Of a stretch of 64,000 bases of DNA, positions 37,860 through 46,609 are shown piece after piece. The stretch is taken from NCBI RefSeq assembly GCF_003008595.1, contig NZ_CP027669.1, positions 868,001 through 932,000 of the forward strand. Reading direction: 5' to 3'. Under the pieces are notes generated by a model. That model made no database searches and was not told the origin of the DNA. It was given only the letters and a program-made list of their open reading frames with translations. The translations under genes and the position numbers were made by a program. The stretch comes from Simplicispira suum (GTDB taxonomy: Bacteria > Pseudomonadota > Gammaproteobacteria > Burkholderiales > Burkholderiaceae_C). How positions within the stretch are numbered: the stretch's first letter is position 1; every line of letters starts with the position of its first letter.

Positions 37860-40427
37860 ATGGAAGTTTCACGTACTCGCGCCTTGCGCGGCCCCAACCT
37901 CTGGAGCCGCAATACCGCCATTGAGGCCGTCGTACGCTGCACGGCGGACGAATGCGCGGTGTCGCAAATGGCCGGCTTTGAAGCCCGGTTGCGCGCCTTG
38001 TTTCCTGCCATTGGCGCGCTGCTGCCCGAAGGCAGCGAAAGCGACATCACGCTGGCCCACGTCCTGCAATCGGCCGCACTGGCGCTGCAGGCACAGGCGG
38101 GCTGCCCGGTGACCTTCAGCCGCACGGCACACACGCCAGAGACGGGCGTCTTCCAGGTCATCGTCGAGTACACCGAAGAGGCCGTGGGCCGCAAGGCTTT
38201 CGAGGATGCGCAGGCACTGATTTCCGCCGCGCAGGGCGGCGGCGCGTTTGACTGCGAGGCCGTGGTGGCGGCGCTGCGCGAGCTGGACGAGGACGAGCGC
38301 CTTGGTCCCAGTACGGGCTCCATCGTTGAGGCCGCTGCAGCGCGCGGTATTCCATGGCGCCGGCTCACGCAAGGCAGTCTGGTGCAGTTCGGCTGGGGCT
38401 CGCGCCAACGCCGCATCCAGGCCGCCGAAGTCGATGCCACCAGCGCCGTCGCCGAATCCATTGCCCAGGACAAGGACCTGACCAAGCGCCTGCTGCACGC
38501 CGCTGGCGTGCCCGTACCGATGGGGCGGCCCACCGCTACCGTGGACGACGCCTGGGCGGTGGCGCTTGATGTCGGTCTGCCCGTCGTGGTCAAACCGCAG
38601 GACGGCAACCAGGGCAAGGGCGTCACGGTCAATATCACCGAACGTGCGCAACTCGATGAAGCCTTTCGCGTCGCCGCCGAATACGGCGAGGTCATGGTCG
38701 AGCGCTTTCTGCCTGGGCACGACTTCCGCCTGCTGGTGGTGGGCAACCAGCTGGTGGCTGCCGCGCGGCGCGAGCCACCGCAGGTGCTGGGCGATGACAT
38801 CCACACCGTGCGCGAGCTGGTGGATCTGGTCAACCTCGATCCGCGCCGCGGCGAAGGCCATGCCACGCCGCTGACCAAGATTCGCCTCGACGACATTGCC
38901 GTCGCGCGCCTTACCGCCCAAGGGTTGACGCCCGACTCGGTGCCGCCCAAAGGGCAGCGCATCATCCTGCGCAACAACGCCAACCTATCCACCGGCGGCT
39001 CGGCCACCGACGTCACCGACGACGTGCACCCCGACGTGGCAGCGCGCGCCGTGGCGGCGGCGCAAATGGTCGGTCTGCACATTTGCGGCGTCGATCTGGT
39101 GTGCGAGAGCGTGCTGCACCCCATCGAAGAACAAGCCGGCGGTATCGTCGAAGTCAACGCCGCCCCTGGCCTGCGCATGCACCTTGCGCCGTCGTACGGA
39201 AAGCCGCGCGCGATTGGCCAGGCGATGGTGGACCTGGTATTCCCGCCCGGCAACGACGGACGCATTCCGGTGGTGGCCGTGACCGGCACCAACGGCAAGA
39301 CGACCACGGCGCGCCTCATCGCCCACCTCTTTTCCGCCCAGGGACTGCGCGTGGGCATGACCAACACCGACGGCGTCTATGTGAATGGCCGCCAGATCGA
39401 CAGCGGCGACTGCAGCGGCCCCAAGAGCGCGCGCAACGTGCTGCTGCACCCCGAGGTGGATGCGGCAGTATTTGAAACCGCGCGCGGCGGCATCCTGCGC
39501 GAGGGCCTGGGTTTTGACCGCTGCCAGGTGGCGGTGGTCACCAACATTGGCGAAGGCGACCACCTGGGGCTGAACTTCATCACCACGGTGGAAGACCTGG
39601 CGGTGCTCAAGCGCGTCATCGTCCAGAACGTGGCGCCCGAGGGCTATGCGGTGCTCAATGCGGCCGACCCCATCGTCGCGGCCATGGCGCCGGCCTGCCC
39701 GGGCAAGATCATCTTCTTTGCCGCTGACCGCCACCACCCCGTGATGGCCACGCACCGCGCCCAGGGCAACCGCTCGGTCTACGTCGATGGCGATTCGGTG
39801 ATTGCTGCCGAAGGTTCGTGGCGCGAGGCCATCCATTTGCGCGACGTGCCCATCACGCGCAGCGGCAAGATCGCTTTTCAGGTGGAAAACGTCATGGCTT
39901 CGGTGGCCGCCGCCTGGGGCGCGGGCCTGTCGTGGGAGACCATCCGCCGCGGCCTCTCGGGTTTCGTCAACGACAGCGACAACGCGCCCGGCCGCTTCAA
40001 CCTGATGGATTACAAAGGCGCTACGGTCATTGCCGACTACGGCCACAACCCCGACGCCATGCGCGCCCTGGTGGGCGCCGTCAATGCGCTGCCGGCCAAG
40101 CGCCGCAGCGTGGTCATCAGTGGCGCCGGCGACCGGCGCGACGAGGACATCCGCGCGCAAACCGTGATTCTCGGCGCCGCCTTTGACGACGTACTGCTGT
40201 ACCAGGACGCAGCCCAGCGCGGGCGCGCCGACGGCGAGGTGATGCGCCTGCTGCGCGAAGGACTGGCCGGCGCCGGGCGCACCCAGCATGTCGAGGAAAT
40301 TCGCGGCGAGTTCATCGCCATCGACACCGCCCTGGCACGCCTGGCACCCGGTGACCTGTGCCTGGTGCTGGTCGACCAGGTGGAACAAGCGCTGGCGCAT
40401 CTGGCGCGCCGCTGCGCAGAAACATGA
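37860..40427 (+). CDS. cphA: Cyanophycin synthetase
   Basis: An 855-residue cytoplasmic enzyme that builds multi-L-arginyl-poly-L-aspartate (cyanophycin) as a nitrogen store. The N-terminal domain is followed by an ATP-grasp domain (VVVKPQDGNQGKGVTVNI, VMVERFLPGHDFRLL), a complete Mur-ligase P-loop GTNGKTTTARL (near 476-486) and a C-terminal domain with ADYGHNPDA. All key elements for both Asp and Arg addition are present. It follows the degenerate paralogue by 24 bases and precedes creA by 7. No cyanophycinase gene is seen in the window. Confidence 0.95.
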   Translation: MEVSRTRALRGPNLWSRNTAIEAVVRCTADECAVSQMAGFEARLRALFPAIGALLPEGSESDITLAHVLQSAALALQAQAGCPVTFSRTAHTPETGVFQVIVEYTEEAVGRKAFEDAQALISAAQGGGAFDCEAVVAALRELDEDERLGPSTGSIVEAAAARGIPWRRLTQGSLVQFGWGSRQRRIQAAEVDATSAVAESIAQDKDLTKRLLHAAGVPVPMGRPTATVDDAWAVALDVGLPVVVKPQDGNQGKGVTVNITERAQLDEAFRVAAEYGEVMVERFLPGHDFRLLVVGNQLVAAARREPPQVLGDDIHTVRELVDLVNLDPRRGEGHATPLTKIRLDDIAVARLTAQGLTPDSVPPKGQRIILRNNANLSTGGSATDVTDDVHPDVAARAVAAAQMVGLHICGVDLVCESVLHPIEEQAGGIVEVNAAPGLRMHLAPSYGKPRAIGQAMVDLVFPPGNDGRIPVVAVTGTNGKTTTARLIAHLFSAQGLRVGMTNTDGVYVNGRQIDSGDCSGPKSARNVLLHPEVDAAVFETARGGILREGLGFDRCQVAVVTNIGEGDHLGLNFITTVEDLAVLKRVIVQNVAPEGYAVLNAADPIVAAMAPACPGKIIFFAADRHHPVMATHRAQGNRSVYVDGDSVIAAEGSWREAIHLRDVPITRSGKIAFQVENVMASVAAAWGAGLSWETIRRGLSGFVNDSDNAPGRFNLMDYKGATVIADYGHNPDAMRALVGAVNALPAKRRSVVISGAGDRRDEDIRAQTVILGAAFDDVLLYQDAAQRGRADGEVMRLLREGLAGAGRTQHVEEIRGEFIAIDTALARLAPGDLCLVLVDQVEQALAHLARRCAET

Positions 40428-40434
40428 GGGCAGC

Positions 40435-40941
40435 ATGAACCCACATCACTCCACCGGCACCGTCCACCTGTTGCGCGCAGCCATTGGCGCGCTGTGCCTG
40501 ACCGGCGCCATGGCTGGCCACGCAGCCGACAAGATCGGCTCCGTCGACACCGCGTTCCAGTGGATCGGCCGCGACCACGACATCCTCGTCGAGGCGTACG
40601 ACGACCCAGGGGTTGCCGGCGTGACCTGCTACGTCTCACGCGCCCGCGTCGGCGGCATCAAGGGCACGCTCGGGCTGGCCGAAGACCGGGCCGAGGCGTC
40701 CATTGCCTGCCGCCAGACCGGCCCACTGTCGTTTGCCAAACCGCTGCGCCAGCAGCAAGAGATTTTTTCCGAACGCATGTCGCTGCTCTTCAAGCGCCTG
40801 CGCGTGGTGCGCATGGTGGACGCAGAGCGCAACACCCTGGTCTACCTGAGCTACTCGGACAAGTTGATTGACGGCTCGCCACAGAACAGCATCACCGCCG
40901 TGCCGGTGGATCGCGCCACGCCCATTCCGCTGGACAAGTGA
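40435..40941 (+). CDS. creA: CreA family periplasmic protein
   Basis: A 168-residue secreted protein. A signal peptide ends near residue 31 (GHAA/DKIG). The phrases VEAYDDPGVAGVTCYVSRAR, GGIKGTLGLAEDRAEASIACRQTGP and SLLFKRLRVVRMVD are the CreA (PF05981) signature. The family's function is unknown. It starts seven bases after cphA, so it probably shares its transcript, although a link to cyanophycin is not established. Confidence 0.9.
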   Translation: MNPHHSTGTVHLLRAAIGALCLTGAMAGHAADKIGSVDTAFQWIGRDHDILVEAYDDPGVAGVTCYVSRARVGGIKGTLGLAEDRAEASIACRQTGPLSFAKPLRQQQEIFSERMSLLFKRLRVVRMVDAERNTLVYLSYSDKLIDGSPQNSITAVPVDRATPIPLDK

Positions 40942-40950
40942 TTCACAACA

Positions 40951-41024
40951 GAAATTTTTGGTAAAAATGGCCGCTAGCGCTTATTCCATAATCGCTAATA
41001 GCTATATTTATAATAGCAAAACAG
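40951..41024. repeat. Interspersed palindromic repeat, copy G
   Basis: Contains aaatggccgctagcgcttat and ccataatcgctaatagctat with an A/T-rich tail. It lies between the convergent creA and alpha/beta hydrolase genes and has the orientation of copies A and C. Confidence 0.75.
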
Positions 41025-41030
41025 TTCGAG

Positions 41031-41957
41031 CTACCACGACAAAGACGTGCAGTTCCTCGCCATATGGACAAGCACCCGCGATGCGACAGCCGGATCGCTG
41101 AGCAGTCGTTGGTGGCCAAGGCCCTGGGTCACCAGCAATTCGCCGCAGGCGAATAAGGCAGCGATCCTTCGGCTGCTCGCTACCGGCGCCACGCGATCGC
41201 ACGCGTCGTGAACAATCAACGTGGGCAAGGCAATCTGCACGGCCATGCGATCCAGCTCGAACTCCGACAATCGCGCACCCCCGTAGCTTCCCAGCCGCTC
41301 GACCAGACGGCGAGCCCATGACGCCGGCAGACCAAAAGCGTGCGCCACGCTCTGCACCATGCGCGCAGGCGAATCGGGTGGAGATATCAGGACCAATCGG
41401 TCGACCGCCAAGCCTCGCGTGGCGGCGTGCGCGGAGGCAAGCGCGCCTGCCGAATGCGCAACCACGCCATGCACCCGGCCATAACGCGCTTGGAGCGCAA
41501 ACAATGCCCGCGAGAACTGCGCCACGCTGCTTGTGTGCCCGGTACTGCTGCCGTGGGCGGGCAAGTCGACCAGCGTGGTGCAGAACCCTGCCTCGACGAG
41601 CAGGTTGGCAATGCCCTGCATTTGCATGGCGTTGCCGCCCCAGCCATGAACCAGCACGATGCGCGGGCGAGCGCCACTGCCCAAATGCTCGGAAACACTC
41701 AGCATTCCGGACTCAAACGGAAGGCGGCTGCGGCGCCATCCGCTTCGAGACGCGGAGCGCTCAAGCATGCCTGTGCGAGGCCGGGGCCTGGAGAGCACCT
41801 GGAGCGCTATCGCCACGCTGGTGTCGGGCGCAAGGCGGTACGTCGTGCGCAGCAAGGCACCCAAACCTGGGCGCTTGTGCGCCAATCCGTAGTGGGCGGC
41901 GTGCGGTGGTGAAGGCGGCTCAAGTGGGGTTTCAGGAGTGCCCGGCTCACCGCGCAT
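41031..41957 (-). CDS. Alpha/beta hydrolase (serine type)
   Basis: A 308-residue alpha/beta-fold hydrolase. VHGWGG (about 104-109) forms the oxyanion loop, the nucleophile elbow is AHSAGA, the acid is probably the Asp of HDACDRVAP, and the His lies in GLGHQRLL. The elbow starts with Ala instead of the usual Gly. The start at 41957 overlaps the end of the upstream membrane-protein gene by 11 bases. It is the last gene of a three-gene operon led by a flavoprotein. The substrate is unknown. Confidence 0.85.
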   Translation of the reverse strand: MRGEPGTPETPLEPPSPPHAAHYGLAHKRPGLGALLRTTYRLAPDTSVAIALQVLSRPRPRTGMLERSASRSGWRRSRLPFESGMLSVSEHLGSGARPRIVLVHGWGGNAMQMQGIANLLVEAGFCTTLVDLPAHGSSTGHTSSVAQFSRALFALQARYGRVHGVVAHSAGALASAHAATRGLAVDRLVLISPPDSPARMVQSVAHAFGLPASWARRLVERLGSYGGARLSEFELDRMAVQIALPTLIVHDACDRVAPVASSRRIAALFACGELLVTQGLGHQRLLSDPAVASRVLVHMARNCTSLSW

Positions 41958-42342
41958 AGGTGCCCAGGCCCACCAAGACCGCAACCGCCAACAGCCCTGC
42001 CCAACCGGGGTGCCGTGCTCGGGTTCCGATTCCTACCAGTGCCGAACTCGCCAGCAATGCGGCGACGACCATCGCCTCCATCCAACCCGCGCCGGGTCCC
42101 GCCGAAGGCGACGATCTCAGATTCAAGATGGCTGCCGCCGCCAGAAACGCAAGTACGGTCACGACGTGCCAAGTGGCCCAGAGGATGCGCACGTGGCGCT
42201 CTCTCAGTACGCTGCCGCCGTTGGTCGGCACCACTCCCTCGGTCCGCATGCGCGAAAAAATAAGCACTTCGCCCAGGACGCTGTGAATCAGGCCCACCAG
42301 CGTCAACAGCACTGCGCCCGCCACATACATGGTGTTTTCCAT
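41947..42342 (-). CDS. Small four-helix membrane protein of unknown function
   Basis: A 131-residue protein with four predicted membrane helices (about 5-25, 52-73, 84-103 and 110-128) and a basic loop SRMRTEGVVPTNGGSVLRERHVR between the first two. I do not recognise the family with confidence. It is sandwiched between a flavoprotein and an alpha/beta hydrolase, all on the same strand with overlaps or short gaps, so the three are probably one operon. Confidence 0.8.
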   Translation of the reverse strand: MENTMYVAGAVLLTLVGLIHSVLGEVLIFSRMRTEGVVPTNGGSVLRERHVRILWATWHVVTVLAFLAAAAILNLRSSPSAGPGAGWMEAMVVAALLASSALVGIGTRARHPGWAGLLAVAVLVGLGTYAR

Positions 42343-42390
42343 CTGTCGTTCTCCTTCAATGTGATTGGGTTGGTCGAACTGGCGAGGCGA

Positions 42391-43749
42391 TCACTTCGCC
42401 GTCGGCGCCAGGCGGCGAATGCGCTCTGCAGCCCATAAGCCGGTTTCCACTGCGCCGTCCGTCCACGGCATGCCCAGGTAGTCGCCGCACAAAACGATGC
42501 GGCGCTTGGGTACGAGTTCGGCGCGGTACTGCGCAATTGCGCGGGCGCGGCCCAGTGGTGACAAGGGCTCGGCGCAGGGCCAGCGCTGCACCCTGTGGTC
42601 CACCACCGCCCGCGAAATGCCGGGCCAGCGCAACTCGAGCCACTGCAGAACCGCCTCGACAAGCGACGCGTCCGGCTCGTCCCGGTACTTGCGCGCACCG
42701 GCGTCGCCGAGCATGAGCGTCAACACCTCGGGCGCCTGCGCGACAGGCAATCGCGCCGACTCGACCACCATGGCGGCCACGGAGTGGCCGGTGGCTGCAG
42801 ATGCGCCGGGCGCAAGCAAAAGCCCGTGCACCGCCTCCAGGTTGCCGGGCAATCGCCAATCCGAATGCATGCCCAGCGCAACATGTGCTGCAGCTGCATA
42901 GCCTGTTTGCAGCAAGCGTCTTTCAAGCGCGTCCGGCGTTGTCAGCAATTGCTTGGCAACTGGCGCAGGCACGGCCAGCACCGCCCAATCCGCTTCCAGG
43001 CAGTCGCCACCGAGATGGGCCTGCACGCCGTGTGGGCCTTCAACCAAAGCCTCCACCTTCGCGCCCGTCTGCACATTCAGCTCGGCCGCCATGGCGCGCG
43101 GCAGGCGGCCCCAGCCGCCTCTGATGGCCAGGGCTTCGGCATTGAGGAACGACATCACCGCACCAATCAGTGCCCGCGAGGTCTGCTCCAACGTGTGGAA
43201 ATAGAAGCCGTGGATGGTGGGCGCCAGGAGATGGTCGGTCGCGGCTGCCCCCAGGTTGCGGTTGCACCAGGGCGCAGCTTCCTCCGTATCCAGACGCGCA
43301 AACGCGGCATAGCTCGACCGGTCGCGCCAGCGCCCGGTAAGCGCCAAGGGGAGCGAGCCCGCAATGAGGCGCGCGCCTTCGCGCCTGCTCAACAGGCCGC
43401 TTGTCACGAAGGTGCCAGGGCGCTTCTGATGGACTTTGTGCAGACGGCCATGGCGTTCGAACGCCGCCCAGGGAGAAGCCTTCTCCACCGACCCGGCCAT
43501 ACCGGCTTCGTCAAGCAGCCGGGGAATGTGGCGATAGCCGCTCGACGGGAACTGCGCGCCGCACTCGATGGTGCGGCCGTGAAAGGAATCGCTCTGCACC
43601 CGACCGCCCGCCCCCTGCGCCTGCTCGAGCACGCGCACCTGAAACCCTGCACGGTGCAGCGACTGCGCGGCGGCCAGACCGGCCATTCCCGCCCCGACCA
43701 CGAGGACACGCTGGGCTGGCCCGAGAAGCGATTGGGATAAATTTGCCAT
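42391..43749 (-). CDS. FAD-dependent amine oxidase-superfamily oxidoreductase
   Basis: A 452-residue flavoprotein. The N-terminal dinucleotide-binding motif is VGAGMAGLAAAQSLHRAGFQ with the acidic end LEQ, followed by GGRV. The C-terminal FAD contact is the region LCGDYLGMPWTDGAVETGLWAAERI. This is the layout of the amine oxidase/protoporphyrinogen oxidase superfamily; the substrate is unknown. It heads the operon with the membrane protein and hydrolase. Its start is 56 bases from the divergent TetR gene, with a 9-bp inverted repeat between. Confidence 0.88.
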   Translation of the reverse strand: MANLSQSLLGPAQRVLVVGAGMAGLAAAQSLHRAGFQVRVLEQAQGAGGRVQSDSFHGRTIECGAQFPSSGYRHIPRLLDEAGMAGSVEKASPWAAFERHGRLHKVHQKRPGTFVTSGLLSRREGARLIAGSLPLALTGRWRDRSSYAAFARLDTEEAAPWCNRNLGAAATDHLLAPTIHGFYFHTLEQTSRALIGAVMSFLNAEALAIRGGWGRLPRAMAAELNVQTGAKVEALVEGPHGVQAHLGGDCLEADWAVLAVPAPVAKQLLTTPDALERRLLQTGYAAAAHVALGMHSDWRLPGNLEAVHGLLLAPGASAATGHSVAAMVVESARLPVAQAPEVLTLMLGDAGARKYRDEPDASLVEAVLQWLELRWPGISRAVVDHRVQRWPCAEPLSPLGRARAIAQYRAELVPKRRIVLCGDYLGMPWTDGAVETGLWAAERIRRLAPTAK

Positions 43750-43774
43750 GCACGAACTCTAGAGCCCGCCCTGG

Positions 43775-43797
43775 CACCATACACAGCCTGTATGGTG
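43775..43797. promoter_or_regulatory. Inverted-repeat operator between TetR and flavoprotein genes
   Basis: CACCATACA-CAGCC-TGTATGGTG is a perfect 9-bp inverted repeat with a 5-base spacer. It lies exactly in the 56-base divergent gap. A TetR dimer would be expected to bind it and control both genes. Confidence 0.78.
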
Positions 43798-43805
43798 GCA
43801 ATTCG

Positions 43806-44456
43806 ATGAAAAAAGTCTCCCGCGAATCGTGGATTCAGGCCGGCTTCCAGACGCTGGATCAGCTCGGCTACACGCAGCTTTCTGCAGAAAAAATCGCGCG
43901 GCGCCTGCATGTCACGCGCGGTTCGTTCTACCACCACTTCCGCAGCCGCGCCGAATTCGTCGACGCCCTGCTGGTGCGCTGGCGGCAAGACTACACCGCC
44001 GAGGTCATTGCCCAGGCCAGCGCCGAAGGCGACCCCCAGCGGCGGCTGGAGCGCTATCTATCGGTCGCGGGACGTCTGCAGCCGGGCCGGGAGGTCGCCA
44101 TTCGGGCCTGGGCCGCGCGGGATCGCACGGTCCTCGCGGTGCTGGAGCAAACCGATGCAGCCCGCCTTGAATTTGTTCGGCAGTTGGGACGCGACTTGTT
44201 TCCTTGCGCTGCAGAAAATGCGCTCCACCGCTTCGCCAGGATTGCATGCCTCGCCTTCATCGGGTTTCAGCAAACGGGGCCGCATGGGCGCGAGCGATTT
44301 GTCGCGCTGGTGCAGGACGTGCTGGACATGTTGACGCCGAGCGATACCGCTCGGCCCAAACCGGCGCCTATTCCTGGCGCTGCGCCGCAATCTGCCGAAG
44401 CGCCTGCTCGAAGACTTCCACCGGCTGCCCGCCCTGGATCAGATGCCGGTCGTTGA
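43806..44456 (+). CDS. TetR-family transcriptional regulator
   Basis: A 216-residue regulator. The N-terminal helix-turn-helix (LSAEKIARRLHVTRGSFYHHFRSRAEFVDALL, about 23-54) has the TetR signature; the rest is the variable ligand-binding domain. It is divergent from the flavoprotein operon and is the likely repressor acting at the perfect inverted repeat between them. Its last 29 codons, a proline- and alanine-rich tail, overlap the end of the convergent frnE-like gene by 89 bases. Confidence 0.92.
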   Translation: MKKVSRESWIQAGFQTLDQLGYTQLSAEKIARRLHVTRGSFYHHFRSRAEFVDALLVRWRQDYTAEVIAQASAEGDPQRRLERYLSVAGRLQPGREVAIRAWAARDRTVLAVLEQTDAARLEFVRQLGRDLFPCAAENALHRFARIACLAFIGFQQTGPHGRERFVALVQDVLDMLTPSDTARPKPAPIPGAAPQSAEAPARRLPPAARPGSDAGR

Positions 44457-45021
44457 CGATCACCGCCGGCACCGAGTGGATGCCTTGCTGCAGGTAAAAC
44501 TGCTCGCGCTCGCGCACCTCGTCGGCGTAGCGGTCTGAAGCCAGCACGGTGCGCGCCTCCTGCGCGTCCAGCCCCGCCTCTTGCGCCACCCGCACCAGCA
44601 CGTCGTGGTCGCTCGGGTCCTGGCCGTCGGTGAAATAGGCCTTGAACAAGCCGTTTTTAAGCGGCGCTTGCCGCCCCTGCAGCTCGGCCCAGTGCAACAG
44701 GCGGTGGGCGTCAAAGGTGTTGTAGATGCGGCTGCGCGCGCCGGAGGTGAAGGTAAAGCCCAGCTCGGCACCGCGCGCAGCAATGGCGGCGCGCGTGGCT
44801 TCGCGCTGCTCGGCCGACGCCCCGTACTTCTGCTGCAGGTGTTCGCCGATGTCCTGGCCGCCCGGCCCCATCTGCGGGTTGAGTTCAAACGGCTGAAAGT
44901 GCAGGTCCAGCTGCACCTCACCGGCCAGGCGCTCGGCTGCCTGCTCCAGCGCACGCAGGCCAATGACGCACCAGGGGCAGGACACATCGGAAACGAAATC
45001 AATTTTGAGAGGAGTGGCCAT
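44368..45021 (-). CDS. DsbA-family oxidoreductase, FrnE-like
   Basis: A 217-residue thioredoxin-fold protein without a signal peptide. The active site is CPWC (residues 15-18: VSDVSCPWC). The long helical insert (KYGASAEQREATRAAIAARGAELG, NTFDAHRLLHWAELQG) and the C-terminal SVPAVIVNDRHLIQGGQPVE identify the FrnE/2-hydroxychromene isomerase-like branch. It is a cytoplasmic disulfide isomerase-type protein linked to oxidative stress in other bacteria. Its 3' end overlaps the convergent TetR gene. Confidence 0.9.
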   Translation of the reverse strand: MATPLKIDFVSDVSCPWCVIGLRALEQAAERLAGEVQLDLHFQPFELNPQMGPGGQDIGEHLQQKYGASAEQREATRAAIAARGAELGFTFTSGARSRIYNTFDAHRLLHWAELQGRQAPLKNGLFKAYFTDGQDPSDHDVLVRVAQEAGLDAQEARTVLASDRYADEVREREQFYLQQGIHSVPAVIVNDRHLIQGGQPVEVFEQALRQIAAQRQE

Positions 45022-45130
45022 CGCAATCTCCAGCAAGCGAGCAAGTCTGCATTCTGGAGCGAAGCCGCCACCGACGCAGCGCAGCCGTGCGGAACCTGCT
45101 TGGGCGGCATGGGCGTGGCAGCAAAGACTC

Positions 45131-45187
45131 CTGTATTCATAGCGCCCAGCGCTCACCCACAAAGCGCCAGAGGCCAATTTGGCCTGG
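45131..45187. repeat. Interspersed palindromic repeat, copy H
   Basis: Contains attcatagcgcccagcgctc and caaagcgccagaggccaatt, a diverged copy in the orientation of copy D. It lies in the upstream region shared by the frnE-like gene and the SPOR-domain gene. Confidence 0.6.
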
Positions 45188-45217
45188 ATTTTCCAGCATT
45201 CACAGCAGGGCGTTGCC

Positions 45218-46597
45218 ATGCCAGAATGCCGCATGCCCACGCACAGCCCCTATGCCGACGCCAACGCGCCATCGCAGGCCGCCAGCGGCAACACCGTGGA
45301 TGCGCTCTACCGCGCCGCGCTCGGCCCGGTGCAGCAGCCGCGCTATTTGGCGCTGTTTGAACGCTTTGACCAGGCAGGGCGGGCGCCCGTGGGCTGGAAC
45401 CTTGCTGCCAGCCTGGCTACGCTCAACTGGATGCTGCTGCACCATTTATGGACCGCAGCCCTGGTCTATGTGGCCCTGGTGGAAGGCCTGGCCCTGCTGA
45501 TCTTTGGCGTGGGTCGCCCGCTGCTGCACTGGCCCGAGCAGGTGGAATGGGGGCTGTTCGCCGCCTTTGCCTTGTTTGCCATCGTTCTGCCCGGCCTGTT
45601 TGGCGACGCGCTGCTGTACAGCGAAATCCGCAAACGCATGGCGCGCGCGCTGGTGGCAGCGCACAGCATTCCCGAAGCCTGCCAGCTGCTCGCCCGCCAG
45701 GCCAGCAGCTGGCGGCGCCTGATCTGGATTGCCGTGGCCAATGGGGGGCTGTTTCTGGCCATCGCCGCAGCCTGGCTGTGGGTGCCGGAGGACGACTGGC
45801 GTGCCGGCCGCCCGAGCGATACGCAGGTAGCATCCGGTCCGGTGCAGAGTGCAGGCAAGGCCTTGCCCGCCAGCGTGCCTGCTTCAGCATCGACTTCTGC
45901 TACTGCTTCAACGCCAACGCTCGCCGCCAAAGCACGCACCGCCTCTGCCAGCGCCCCGGCGGTGACTGCGTCAGGGCCTCAGACCCTTGCTGCTTCGGCC
46001 ACAGCGCTCGGCAGTGCCGCACCTGTGCACCCCGGCGCGGGCGATGGCGACGCCGAAGGCACGCGCGTTCCGGATGCGACCAGTCCCGCCCCTGCGCAAA
46101 GTGAGCACAGCGCAGCAGCAGCCCTTTCTCCATCCACAGCCACCGCACCAACGCACAATGCAGCAGCCCAGGCAGGGAAAGCGTCCCCACCGCCGGGCAA
46201 ACGGCGCGTCCCAGGGGCAGCCTCGCCTGCAGCATCCAGATCGCTAGGCACCCCTTCGCCGGCTGACGCTCCGGCCGCAACCCCAGACGGCGCCGCGACC
46301 GCCTCCCGCAAAGCTGCCAGCACACCCACGCCAGCATCCACGCCCACTCCGCTGGGCAGTGCGCCTGGCTACTACATCAACGTCGGTCTGTTTGCAGAAG
46401 AGGCCAACGCGCGCCGGGCCCAGGCCAAGCTGCTCAATGTCGGGCTGCCCGCATTCCGCCAGACCTTCAGCACCAAAAACGGTGAGCGCACCCGCGTTCG
46501 CGTCGGTCCGTTTGACAGCGAGGCCGACGCGCAAAAGGCGGCCACGCAAATTCGCAGTCTGCAGCTCGATGCGCTGATTTACCGCCAACGCGGCTGA
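45218..46597 (+). CDS. SPOR-domain membrane protein with DUF2628-like N-terminus
   Basis: A 459-residue protein. The N-terminal third has several membrane helices (about 60-85, 95-125 and 160-185) and resembles DUF2628. A very long Ala/Ser/Thr/Pro linker covers about 200-380, and a C-terminal SPOR domain (GYYINVGLFAEEANARRAQAKLLNVGL...RVGPFDSEADAQKAA) follows. SPOR domains bind denuded peptidoglycan at the division septum, so a division- or envelope-linked role is likely. The start may be 45218 or 45233. It lies 12 bases before the next gene, suggesting an operon. Confidence 0.82.
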   Translation: MPECRMPTHSPYADANAPSQAASGNTVDALYRAALGPVQQPRYLALFERFDQAGRAPVGWNLAASLATLNWMLLHHLWTAALVYVALVEGLALLIFGVGRPLLHWPEQVEWGLFAAFALFAIVLPGLFGDALLYSEIRKRMARALVAAHSIPEACQLLARQASSWRRLIWIAVANGGLFLAIAAAWLWVPEDDWRAGRPSDTQVASGPVQSAGKALPASVPASASTSATASTPTLAAKARTASASAPAVTASGPQTLAASATALGSAAPVHPGAGDGDAEGTRVPDATSPAPAQSEHSAAAALSPSTATAPTHNAAAQAGKASPPPGKRRVPGAASPAASRSLGTPSPADAPAATPDGAATASRKAASTPTPASTPTPLGSAPGYYINVGLFAEEANARRAQAKLLNVGLPAFRQTFSTKNGERTRVRVGPFDSEADAQKAATQIRSLQLDALIYRQRG

Positions 46598-46609
46598 CGG
46601 CCCTGCGCC

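Noticed and set aside
37325..39367. 680-codon frame opposite the cyanophycin synthetases
   Set aside because: It spans the gap between two real genes on the other strand and has serine/arginine-rich shadow composition.
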